Below are positions 1 to 5,379 of a stretch of 6,487 nt of DNA, piece by piece. A program made the position numbers and the translations under genes. Location: positions 1-6,487 of the forward strand of contig CAZNBL010000068.1 in assembly GCA_964571375.1 (NCBI GenBank). Direction: 5' to 3'. This DNA comes from JAFTYR01 sp964571375 (GTDB taxonomy: Bacteria > Pseudomonadota > Gammaproteobacteria > Burkholderiales > Burkholderiaceae_F). Each line of letters starts with the position of its first letter. The stretch's first letter is position 1. The notes under the pieces are model-generated. The model saw nothing but the letters and a program-made list of their open reading frames with translations. It searched no databases and was not told the DNA's origin.

Positions 1-1
1 T

Positions 2-1852
2 CAGTGGTACGAAGATCTCATGAACCGCGAAGGTTCCTGCGACTTCGCCGAACTTCTGCTTCGCTCCTATGAGCTTTTGAGCCGCAACGAAATGATCCGC
101 CGTCACTATCAGGATCGTTTCCGTTTCATTCTCGTCGACGAGTTCCAGGATACTAACGTTCTGCAGTACCGCTGGTTAAAGCTCCTCTCCGGTGTCGAAG
201 AACCGGGCAGAGTGCCGAATGCCGTGTTCGCCGTGGGCGACGACGACCAGTCGATTTACGCTTTCCGAGGTGCAAACGTCGGAAACATGCAGGACTTTGT
301 CCGCGATTTCCATATTGAAAACACCATCCGTCTCGAGCAGAACTACCGCTCGCACGGTTATATTCTCGAAGCCGCCAACCAGCTGATTTCCAACAACAGC
401 GAGCGTCTCGGCAAGAACCTTTGGACCGATGCAGGCAAGGGTGAAAAGATCCGTGTGTTCGGTGCTCAGACCGACGTGGAAGAGGCTGAATTCTTGGTCG
501 ATGCGATCAAGGGTTATATCAACGACGGTATCGACCGCCGTGAAATCGCCGTGCTTTACCGCTCCAACGCTCAGTCCCGAATCATCGAAGCGGAACTCAC
601 CCGCCGCGGCGTGCCTTACAAGGTTTACGGCGGTCAGCGCTTCTATGACCGAGCTGAAATTAAGCACGCTATCGCCTACATGCGACTTGCTGAAAACACC
701 GCAGACGACTCCGCATTCCTTCGCGTCGTGAATTTCCCGGCCCGAGGCATCGGTGCAAAGACCGTCGATACTTTGGTGGAAACCGCCAAGCAGACCGGTA
801 TGTCGCTCTTTGACGCCTGCCGCACGATTACGGGTGCCGCCGGCAACAAGCTTGCCGTTTTCACATCGATTATCGAAGACCTGGCAGAACAGAAGACCCT
901 CATGGATCTTCCCTCGTTCGTCGACTATGCGATCGAGCGCAGTACGCTTCAGCAGTTCTATGAAACCGAGCGTAACGGCGAAGAGCGCCTTGAAAACTTG
1001 AAGGAATTAAGAAGTGCGGCTCAAGGGTATCTTTCGGAAGAGAGAATCGATCCGACCGCCGCGAACGCCGAGTTCGGTGACGACAATCTTTCTCCGCTCG
1101 CCGGCTTCCTTTCTGCCGCCACCCTTGAGAGCGGCGACAATCAGGCAAGAAACGACGAAGCCGCCGTTCAGCTCATGACGATTCATGCTTCCAAGGGCTT
1201 GGAATTCAATGTGGTCTTTATTACAGGCCTCGAATCCGGTCTCTTCCCGCATGACTCCGCCATGAAGGATCCGAAGGGTCTCGAAGAAGAACGCCGTCTT
1301 ATGTATGTGGCGATTACCCGAGCCCGCAAGATTCTTTATCTCACATACGCCAAGCAGCGCATGCTGCACGGCATGACCCGCTACAACATCCGAAGCACGT
1401 TCTTCGATGAAATTCCGGAAGAAACCTTAAAGTGGCTCTCTCCTAAGGACGAAGGCAGAAGTTTCGGCTCGAGGGACGGTTTCGGCGATGACGATACCAT
1501 CCGTTTCGGCCGCAGATCCGAGGGCTACGGCAGTGATTTCGGCGGCGGTTATTCCCGCTCGGGTTATCACAGCGACAAGCCGCGCCGCTACGATACCAAT
1601 ACACCCGATTGGGCCAAGGACATTCTGGGCGGCAAGGCCGAGCGACGTCAGACCGAGAGACTCCGTGAAAAAGCACAGTCCGGAAGCCCCTTCCGCAAAG
1701 GCGTGAAGATTCAGCACGAAAAATTCGGTCCCGGTGTGATTGCCGATACGAAGAACGGCGGCGATGATCTTGAAATCACCGTCCGTTTTGACAGCGGCAA
1801 AGTCGTTACACTATTGGCACGTATTGCTCAGAAGAAAATTACATTCATTTAA
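2..1852 (+). CDS. uvrD: DNA helicase II (UvrD), C-terminal part, cut by left edge
   Basis: Superfamily 1A 3'-5' DNA helicase that unwinds duplexes in nucleotide excision and mismatch repair and displaces bound proteins. The reading frame is open to the left edge and the codons before the first Met (base 20) already read as UvrD, so this is a 5'-partial gene. About 616 residues are visible, and roughly 175-180 (Walker A and 1A region) are missing. Numbering from the Met at base 20: motif II DEFQD at 40-44, motif III GDDDQSIYAFRGA at 73-85, motif IV LEQNYRS at 105-111, the YGGQRF segment at 203-208, motif V TIHASKGLEF at 387-396 and motif VI EEERRLMYVAITRAR at 422-436. A Gly/Arg/Ser-rich linker (about 475-560) leads to a C-terminal Tudor-like domain (HEKFGPGVI at 566-574), as in E. 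coli UvrD. All motifs look intact. PcrA or Rep is less likely given the close match to UvrD throughout. Confidence 0.96.
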   Translation, partial: QWYEDLMNREGSCDFAELLLRSYELLSRNEMIRRHYQDRFRFILVDEFQDTNVLQYRWLKLLSGVEEPGRVPNAVFAVGDDDQSIYAFRGANVGNMQDFVRDFHIENTIRLEQNYRSHGYILEAANQLISNNSERLGKNLWTDAGKGEKIRVFGAQTDVEEAEFLVDAIKGYINDGIDRREIAVLYRSNAQSRIIEAELTRRGVPYKVYGGQRFYDRAEIKHAIAYMRLAENTADDSAFLRVVNFPARGIGAKTVDTLVETAKQTGMSLFDACRTITGAAGNKLAVFTSIIEDLAEQKTLMDLPSFVDYAIERSTLQQFYETERNGEERLENLKELRSAAQGYLSEERIDPTAANAEFGDDNLSPLAGFLSAATLESGDNQARNDEAAVQLMTIHASKGLEFNVVFITGLESGLFPHDSAMKDPKGLEEERRLMYVAITRARKILYLTYAKQRMLHGMTRYNIRSTFFDEIPEETLKWLSPKDEGRSFGSRDGFGDDDTIRFGRRSEGYGSDFGGGYSRSGYHSDKPRRYDTNTPDWAKDILGGKAERRQTERLREKAQSGSPFRKGVKIQHEKFGPGVIADTKNGGDDLEITVRFDSGKVVTLLARIAQKKITFI

Positions 1853-1866
1853 TCGGACGGATCGTT

Positions 1867-2250
1867 ATGTTGTTGACTATGCTGAAAGGAAAGATTCACC
1901 GAGCAACGGTGACTCAGGCCGATCTGAATTATGTCGGATCCATCACTATCGACGAAGCGCTTCTCGAAGCTTCCGGTATCAATGAGTACGAACAGGTTGA
2001 TATTGTCGATATCGACAACGGCAACCGTGTGACGACTTACGCTCTTCGCGGCGAAAGAGGAAGCGGCATGATCTGTCTTAACGGTGCCGCTGCGCGTTCC
2101 GTCTGCGTGGGCGATAAGATCATCATCATGTGCTACGCACTGGTAACGCCGGAAGAAGCCCGTGATCTCAAACCTTCTGTTGTCTTTGTCGGTAAAGATA
2201 ATGCGATCGAATCTGTCGAGCATCAGGAACGCCACGGCGAGATCCGATAA
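1867..2250 (+). CDS. panD: Aspartate 1-decarboxylase precursor
   Basis: Pyruvoyl-dependent cytosolic enzyme that converts L-aspartate to beta-alanine and CO2, feeding pantothenate and CoA synthesis. The proenzyme cleaves itself between Gly24 and Ser25 to give a beta chain and an alpha chain capped by a pyruvoyl group. Both residues are present (YVGS at 22-25). Other active-site residues known from E. coli are also in place: Lys9, His11, Tyr22, Arg54, Thr57, Tyr58 and Asn72 (LNGAAA at 71-76). At 127 residues it has the normal family length. The start at 1867 matches the family N-terminus (MxxTMLxGKxHR); the Met at residue 5 would remove conserved residues. The Shine-Dalgarno is weak (GGACGGA region, 1855-1861). 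It begins 14 bases after the uvrD stop, so it is probably co-transcribed with uvrD. No other pantothenate gene is in the window. Confidence 0.97.
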   Translation: MLLTMLKGKIHRATVTQADLNYVGSITIDEALLEASGINEYEQVDIVDIDNGNRVTTYALRGERGSGMICLNGAAARSVCVGDKIIIMCYALVTPEEARDLKPSVVFVGKDNAIESVEHQERHGEIR

Positions 2251-2270
2251 GCATAAGTGTTTGAAATAAA

Positions 2271-2304
2271 ATAAGACTCGGTGAGTAAAAATGCCGTGTC
2301 TTAT
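2271..2304. terminator. Hairpin between convergent genes, distal terminator for the Fic-like gene
   Basis: The arms at 2271-2281 (ATAAGACTCGG) and 2294-2304 (CCGTGTCTTAT) pair at 10 of 11 positions around a 12-base loop. Read on the minus strand, the stem is followed at once by TTTATTT (complement of 2264-2270), giving an intrinsic terminator shape for transcripts coming from the Fic-like gene. Read on the plus strand it is followed by A residues, so for panD it would be a 3' hairpin rather than a terminator. Confidence 0.6.
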
Positions 2305-2343
2305 AAAAAAGCCGTTCAATTCCATTCAGGATGAACGGCTTTT
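2305..2343. terminator. Bidirectional intrinsic terminator
   Basis: A 12-bp perfect stem (AAAAGCCGTTCA at 2307-2318 with TGAACGGCTTTT at 2332-2343) encloses a 13-base loop. The A-run on the left becomes a six-T tail on the minus strand, and the right arm ends in TTTT on the plus strand. It can therefore end transcription of both uvrD-panD (+) and the convergent Fic-like gene (-), whose stop codon lies just 22 bases to the right. Confidence 0.85.
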
Positions 2344-2365
2344 GTCGTATTCGGAGCCTGTATTT

Positions 2366-3541
2366 TTAACCTGCGGCCTTAGCTTTTGCCGAAGCTCCCT
2401 TCTGATACAGCAGTTCAAAGGGTTCGACGTCGCAGGGAAGCGGCGTAAAGGCATAGCTGTCGCTGCCCAGAAGTTCGATCAGGCGGCTGTGATAGAAGAT
2501 GCGGTCGCGGCCGTCTTCGACCCTCTCCAAGATACCTGCCCGGGCCAGGTCGTTGAGAATATGGCTGGCAACCTGACGTCTCGTACCGGTAAAGGAAGAA
2601 AATTCTCCTGTTCGGCATGCGGGATACGTAAACACGGCTTCAAGGAAGGCGTGATGGCCGCTCATACCGAGTCTTTCGAGGTAATCCTCGGTCTGCGAAT
2701 GCAGTCTCTCGATTGCCTGCAGAAGATCCATCGAGTAGGTGAGCGACTTGGAAATTGTGGTCAGTGCGTAAACCAGGTACGGCGTCCACTTCTGAGTTCT
2801 CCAGCCGTAACGGCGTTCTTCCACCCCGAGATGCGGATTGGTTCTCAACGCATGGCCGAACTGCAGACAGGGGAAGGGTGATGCGAGCGAAGGCTGCATG
2901 AACGCGAGCTGCATCAGAATCTGCCCGATCTTTTCGTTGTATTTATTAAGCGGCGAGAGAGCCACAAAATAAAGACTCGTCAGAAGCAGATGCACGAGCG
3001 GTTCCATATCCCGCTGATGACGCGAGAAATGTTCCCACTTTTCAAGCTGGGTCGGAAGCTGATCGGATACAAAAATAAGGTCCGATTCCGGCAGAGGAAT
3101 CTCTTTCGGTACTTCGTCGCTTCTTCTCCAGGCCAGATCGTCCTGCAGAAAGTGGTTGGCAATACGTACGATAGTCGTCACGCTGATCGGCTCGACCTGG
3201 GCGTTTTTCGCGAGATCGAGCGAAGCATTGACGTAGTTCTCCATACGGACTAAATCTTCATTCGAAGGGTTCGGAATAATCCTGGATAAGAAGTAGTCTC
3301 TTAAAGAAGCGCTCTTGGAGTTTCCCAATACCTGATAGCGCGCTTCCATAGTCAGCATAAGGCGTCCGACCATGTCGGAATTGCGGCAACGGACAAAAGC
3401 CTCGCGGAAATCCGAGAGCTGACGGGTAACTTTCAGGCACAGCTTCAGCGTCGGGATATCTTCCAATCCTTCGGAGTCACACGGCGGCGGCAGGGAAATA
3501 GTACCCTGATTGGCTGCCTGTCTTAGTGCCTGAAGCTGCAT
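2366..3541 (-). CDS. Degenerate Fic-family protein with C-terminal winged helix
   Basis: A 391-residue protein whose order of segments follows class II (SoFic-type) Fic proteins. Residues about 30-170 match the N-terminal helical part and flap (TxQLEKWEHF near 164-172). Residues about 180-265 match the Fic core (PLVHLLLTSLYFVALSP, then QILMQL), and 270-290 the following helix. Residues about 296-357 form a winged helix (TRRQVASHILNDLARAGILE, then a basic GRDRIFY wing). In the Fic core motif (family HPFxDGNGRxxR) the protein reads SPLNKYNEKIGQ at 196-207. The catalytic His is Ser, Phe is Leu, the acidic residue is Lys, both Gly are lost and both Arg are replaced; Pro and Asn remain. AMP transfer is therefore unlikely, and I infer a pseudoenzyme acting through DNA or protein binding. 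The start at 3541 is the only in-frame ATG after the upstream stop (about 3626); no clear Shine-Dalgarno precedes it. The reading frame is intact. The Fic assignment is by eye. Confidence 0.8.
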   Translation of the reverse strand: MQLQALRQAANQGTISLPPPCDSEGLEDIPTLKLCLKVTRQLSDFREAFVRCRNSDMVGRLMLTMEARYQVLGNSKSASLRDYFLSRIIPNPSNEDLVRMENYVNASLDLAKNAQVEPISVTTIVRIANHFLQDDLAWRRSDEVPKEIPLPESDLIFVSDQLPTQLEKWEHFSRHQRDMEPLVHLLLTSLYFVALSPLNKYNEKIGQILMQLAFMQPSLASPFPCLQFGHALRTNPHLGVEERRYGWRTQKWTPYLVYALTTISKSLTYSMDLLQAIERLHSQTEDYLERLGMSGHHAFLEAVFTYPACRTGEFSSFTGTRRQVASHILNDLARAGILERVEDGRDRIFYHSRLIELLGSDSYAFTPLPCDVEPFELLYQKGASAKAKAAG

Positions 3542-3588
3542 GGTTAAAGTCAGATAGATAAGGGGGAGAACACCGTTACATTTTAAAG

Positions 3589-3618
3589 AGAATAGATTCT
3601 CATTCCAAACTTTGTCAG
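3589..3618 (-). promoter_or_regulatory. Candidate promoter of the Fic-like gene
   Basis: On the minus strand CTGACA (five of six to the -35 consensus) and TATTCT (four of six to the -10 consensus) are separated by 18 bases. Transcription would start near 3582, about 40 bases before the ATG. The -35 word overlaps one of the repeated GTCAG words, which would make it a natural site for repression. Assigned by eye only. Confidence 0.35.
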
Positions 3619-3751
3619 ATAATTGCTAAAAAATGTCAGTATTAACCCCGTGGATACGTTGTATTTGTGACGCAACATTATTTGTCTAAATTGTTTATCA
3701 TTACGGGCATTCGTAGGGCACACGTTTTCGTTGTGTGTAAAACGAGGAAGT

Positions 3752-3788
3752 GCTGCTGAGAAGTCATTCGAAAGCAGCGATTTTTTTT
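3752..3788 (+). terminator. Terminator-like hairpin upstream of the small gene
   Basis: GCTGCT (3752-3757) pairs with AGCAGC (3773-3778), with a possible small inner stem GAA/TTC (3760-3762 and 3767-3769). GA and then eight Ts (3781-3788) follow. This is the form of an intrinsic terminator on the plus strand, but no gene ends just before it and the next gene starts 39 bases after it. It could end a short untranslated RNA or act as a leader terminator for the small gene. The six-bp GC-rich stem is short, so efficiency is uncertain. Confidence 0.5.
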
Positions 3789-3827
3789 GAAAAGAGGCTT
3801 TCTGCAGACAGGCAGGAATCAAACGAT

Positions 3828-4016
3828 ATGAAGCGCTTATACAGTCACCGCACAATTCGTTACAACGCTATTTCGCACGTTATTGCTCATACGGCTCACC
3901 GCCGCCGTGCATTGTTTATGCTCGGATTCCAGAAGTTTGCTCCGCAGGGTCAGGATCAGCTCGATCTCAACCTCTACGGTGAAATGACCGTGCCGAAGGC
4001 TGAAAAGAAGGCTTAA
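3828..4016 (+). CDS. Small basic orphan protein, 62 residues
   Basis: I do not recognise this protein. It is 62 residues long, starts MKRLYSHRTIRYN and is rich in Arg, His and Lys in its first half (AHTAHRRRALF at 20-30). The second half is more polar and ends in a charged PKAEKKA tail. I see no signal peptide, membrane helix, cysteine cluster or known motif. Evidence that it is a real gene: AGGAA at 3814-3818, nine bases before the ATG, and a strong intrinsic terminator 24 bases after the stop. GC content also rises relative to the AT-rich flank. A longer reading from the GTG at 3750 is rejected because it would run through the hairpin and T-tract and lacks a usable ribosome site. The small size, charge and separate transcription unit would suit a nucleic-acid- or ribosome-associated protein, but that is a guess. 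Confidence 0.7.
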   Translation: MKRLYSHRTIRYNAISHVIAHTAHRRRALFMLGFQKFAPQGQDQLDLNLYGEMTVPKAEKKA

Positions 4017-4040
4017 TTACTTTTCAACCGAGACAATTTC

Positions 4041-4080
4041 AAAAGGCAGCTCCTCAGCGGGAGTTGCCTTTTGTCTTTTT
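4041..4080 (+). terminator. Intrinsic terminator of the small gene
   Basis: A 13-bp stem pairs AAAAGGCAGCTCC (4041-4053) with GGAGTTGCCTTTT (4060-4072), including one G-U pair, around a six-base loop. TTTT ends the stem and TTTTT follows at 4076-4080. It lies 24 bases past the stop at 4016 and supports an independent short mRNA. Confidence 0.9.
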
Positions 4081-4199
4081 AAACGACTTCCGCAGTGAAA
4101 CTCAGTTTCTTAACGCGGGAGCTGAGCAGGGGCATGGATTTGCTTACTTCTTAAAAATCAGATCCGGCCTGACGTTGTATTCCGACACTTCAAAAGCAC

Positions 4200-4243
4200 A
4201 AAAAATATCCGACGGCTTCAGTGTCATGCTGAAACCGTCGGAT
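4200..4243 (-). terminator. Intrinsic terminator of the LysR-type gene
   Basis: ATCCGACGG (4207-4215) pairs with CCGTCGGAT (4235-4243), and past a C/A mismatch TTCAG (4217-4221) pairs with CTGAA (4229-4233), leaving a seven-base loop. On the minus strand the stem is followed by ATTTTTTG, a good U-tract. It begins 24 bases after the stop codon of the LysR-type gene. The stretch between it and the small gene's terminator (4081-4199) shows nothing I can identify. Confidence 0.85.
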
Positions 4244-4267
4244 GATGTTCGAATACGCAAAACTGCT

Positions 4268-5242
4268 TTAATCTTTTTCAACTAAGAGCGTATTTTTCGG
4301 CAGTTTCCAGAAGGGCGCCACCTTTGTTTCCATATCAAGGAAGAATTTTCTTAGCTGTCCGCTGTACCACTCGGCAAAAATACGGTGACGGCGGATTCTC
4401 CAGTTCGACTGAGAGGTAATCACAAAGCATTCCACGGGCGGATGAATCCAGCCCGGGAGAATCGGAACCAATTCTCCTCTGGCAATTTCATCGGCGCAGT
4501 GCAGAAGCGGCAGGTCGACGGAAATTCCGAATCCGTCCAGAACCGATCGTTTGATCGCAAGAATGTTTCCGATACGAAGCATCTTGTTCCAGCGGATCAG
4601 AGCTTCCTCACCCTCTTCATTGACGAGCGTTTCCGTAGCGCCTCGGACCGGACCGTCATAAATCAGGAGCGTGTGATTGATGAGGTCTTCGGGCGTCATC
4701 GGCATGCCGTGCTCACGGATGTATTCGGGGGAGGCTACCGGGACGTAGACGTTGCGTCCTCGGGAGAGCGATACCAGGCGCGGGTTCTTCGGGCGGTAAC
4801 TGACCACGGCAATATCGGCTTTGAACTGCAGAATGTCGTTGATGTTGCCGCCGCCCACCACTTCAAAAGAAACATCGGGGTAATAGGAGTTGAACTCCAT
4901 CAGCATCGGGATCATGAACTTTTCCACGAAGCCGGGCCCCTGAGAGAGGCGGATTTTACCTTTAAGCATGGCGCTGCCCGAGCGGATTTCGGAGAGCATT
5001 TCCTGATGCATTACGAGAAGCGGCTCGATCAGTTCAAGCGCACGCACCCCGACTTCCGTTAACTGGATCGGACGGGTGTTTCGATAGATCAAATCCTGAC
5101 CGAGTGCCTTTTCAAGTCCCACGATCGCGCGCGAGATGGTCGAGACATCCTGGTCGAATTCGTCTGCTGTGGCAGATAAGCTGCGGTTACGGGCGAGACT
5201 TTGGAATACCTTCCATGCGCCCAGATCATTGAGTTTGCTCAT
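4268..5242 (-). CDS. LysR-type transcriptional regulator
   Basis: A 324-residue LysR-family regulator, slightly longer than the usual 300 or so. The N-terminal winged helix-turn-helix spans about residues 5-65: SLSATADEF at 21-29, the recognition-helix region VSTISRAIVGLE at 33-44, and the wing ending RPIQLTEVG at 57-65. A linker helix (about 66-90) leads to a periplasmic-binding-like effector domain (KGKIRLSQGP from 94 to about 300). The typical late segment GFGISVDLPLLH is at 237-248, followed by GELVPILPGW at 256-265. Members bind DNA as tetramers and respond to a small ligand, which I cannot name. The gene is divergent from the lyase gene across 137 bases, the usual arrangement for a LysR regulator and its target, so regulation of that lyase is likely. 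No strong Shine-Dalgarno precedes the ATG. TACAAT (complement of 5250-5255) directly upstream could be a -10 element, which would leave almost no leader. Confidence 0.95.
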   Translation of the reverse strand: MSKLNDLGAWKVFQSLARNRSLSATADEFDQDVSTISRAIVGLEKALGQDLIYRNTRPIQLTEVGVRALELIEPLLVMHQEMLSEIRSGSAMLKGKIRLSQGPGFVEKFMIPMLMEFNSYYPDVSFEVVGGGNINDILQFKADIAVVSYRPKNPRLVSLSRGRNVYVPVASPEYIREHGMPMTPEDLINHTLLIYDGPVRGATETLVNEEGEEALIRWNKMLRIGNILAIKRSVLDGFGISVDLPLLHCADEIARGELVPILPGWIHPPVECFVITSQSNWRIRRHRIFAEWYSGQLRKFFLDMETKVAPFWKLPKNTLLVEKD

Positions 5243-5275
5243 GGATTTTATTGTATCCGCATTTTTTGCCAGCTC

Positions 5276-5292
5276 TTTGCATGAAACGCAAA
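5276..5292. promoter_or_regulatory. Candidate LysR-box operator
   Basis: TTTGCATGAAACGCAAA is an interrupted palindrome with perfect five-base arms TTTGC/GCAAA. It contains the T-N11-A core typical of LysR-family sites. Its centre lies about 42 bases from the regulator's ATG and 96 bases from the lyase ATG, a plausible place for autoregulation together with activation of the divergent gene. Assigned by eye. Confidence 0.55.
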
Positions 5293-5304
5293 ATGTGTTT
5301 TCGG

Positions 5305-5324
5305 GATTTGCTTTGCCCTAAATC
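5305..5324. promoter_or_regulatory. Second inverted repeat, possible LysR activation site
   Basis: GATTT (5305-5309) and AAATC (5320-5324) form a ten-base-gapped inverted repeat that also contains a T-N11-A pair (T5308 and A5320). It lies on the lyase-promoter side of the first palindrome. LysR proteins often use a strong recognition site and a weaker activation site nearer the promoter, and this fits the second role. The arms are short and AT-rich, so chance is possible. Confidence 0.3.
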
Positions 5325-5379
5325 GGCTTTGCACTCATGATGCTCACAATGACAAATCCGTTCTCGGAGTAAATCCCTT

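Larger units (their letters stand above)
3542..3827. promoter_or_regulatory. AT-rich divergent intergenic region
   Basis: This 286-base gap separates the minus-strand Fic-like gene from the plus-strand small gene and must hold the promoters of both. I see no convincing coding sequence in it. A possible minus-strand promoter is CTGACA (complement of 3613-3618), an 18-base spacer and TATTCT (complement of 3589-3594), giving a leader of about 40 bases. On the plus strand TATCAT (3696-3701) is a fair -10 but lacks a good -35. GTCAGATA occurs at 3549-3556 and 3614-3621, and GTCAGTAT at 3635-3642. Two hairpins lie near the right end: CGTTTT/AAAACG (3723-3744) and a GC-rich one followed by eight Ts (3752-3788). 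Confidence 0.5.
5243..5379. promoter_or_regulatory. Divergent control region, LysR-type gene and lyase gene
   Basis: This 137-base gap lies between two divergent start codons. It contains a palindrome with the LysR-box pattern T-N11-A at 5276-5292 and a weaker inverted repeat at 5305-5324. TTTGC occurs at 5265, 5276, 5307, 5312 and 5328, plus 5234 just inside the LysR-type gene. A weak plus-strand promoter reading is TTGCCC (5313-5318), 17 bases, CATGAT (5336-5341). GGAG at 5366-5369 is the ribosome site of the lyase gene, ten bases before its ATG. Confidence 0.6.

Noticed and set aside
2291..2881. A 196-codon plus-strand open frame opposite the Fic-like gene
   Set aside because: It begins inside the terminator hairpins, lacks a ribosome site, gives a sequence with no recognisable pattern, and lies wholly antisense to a frame with clear family similarity.
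2366..3541. The Fic-like gene as an active toxin of a toxin-antitoxin pair
   Set aside because: The catalytic motif is missing, there is no small antitoxin gene beside it on the same strand, and its length and winged helix fit stand-alone class II Fic proteins rather than FicT/Doc toxins.
3770..3802. Alternative pairing GAAAGC (3770-3775) with GCTTTC (3797-3802) as an antiterminator
   Set aside because: The downstream partner is transcribed only after the T-tract, too late to prevent termination. It could at most affect folding of read-through RNA.
3750..3827. N-terminal extension of the small gene from the GTG at 3750
   Set aside because: It would translate through the hairpin and eight-T tract, and the AGGA at 3745-3748 is too close to the GTG. 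The ATG at 3828 has a properly spaced AGGAA.
4064..4285. A 73-codon plus-strand open frame between the small gene and the LysR-type gene
   Set aside because: It begins in the terminator of the small gene, runs through the LysR terminator hairpin and into the LysR stop region, and has no ribosome site.
4385..5062. A 225-codon plus-strand open frame opposite the LysR-type gene
   Set aside because: Antisense shadow of a well-supported LysR gene; the His/Arg/Asp-rich translation is typical of reverse reading of such coding sequence, and no ribosome site is seen.
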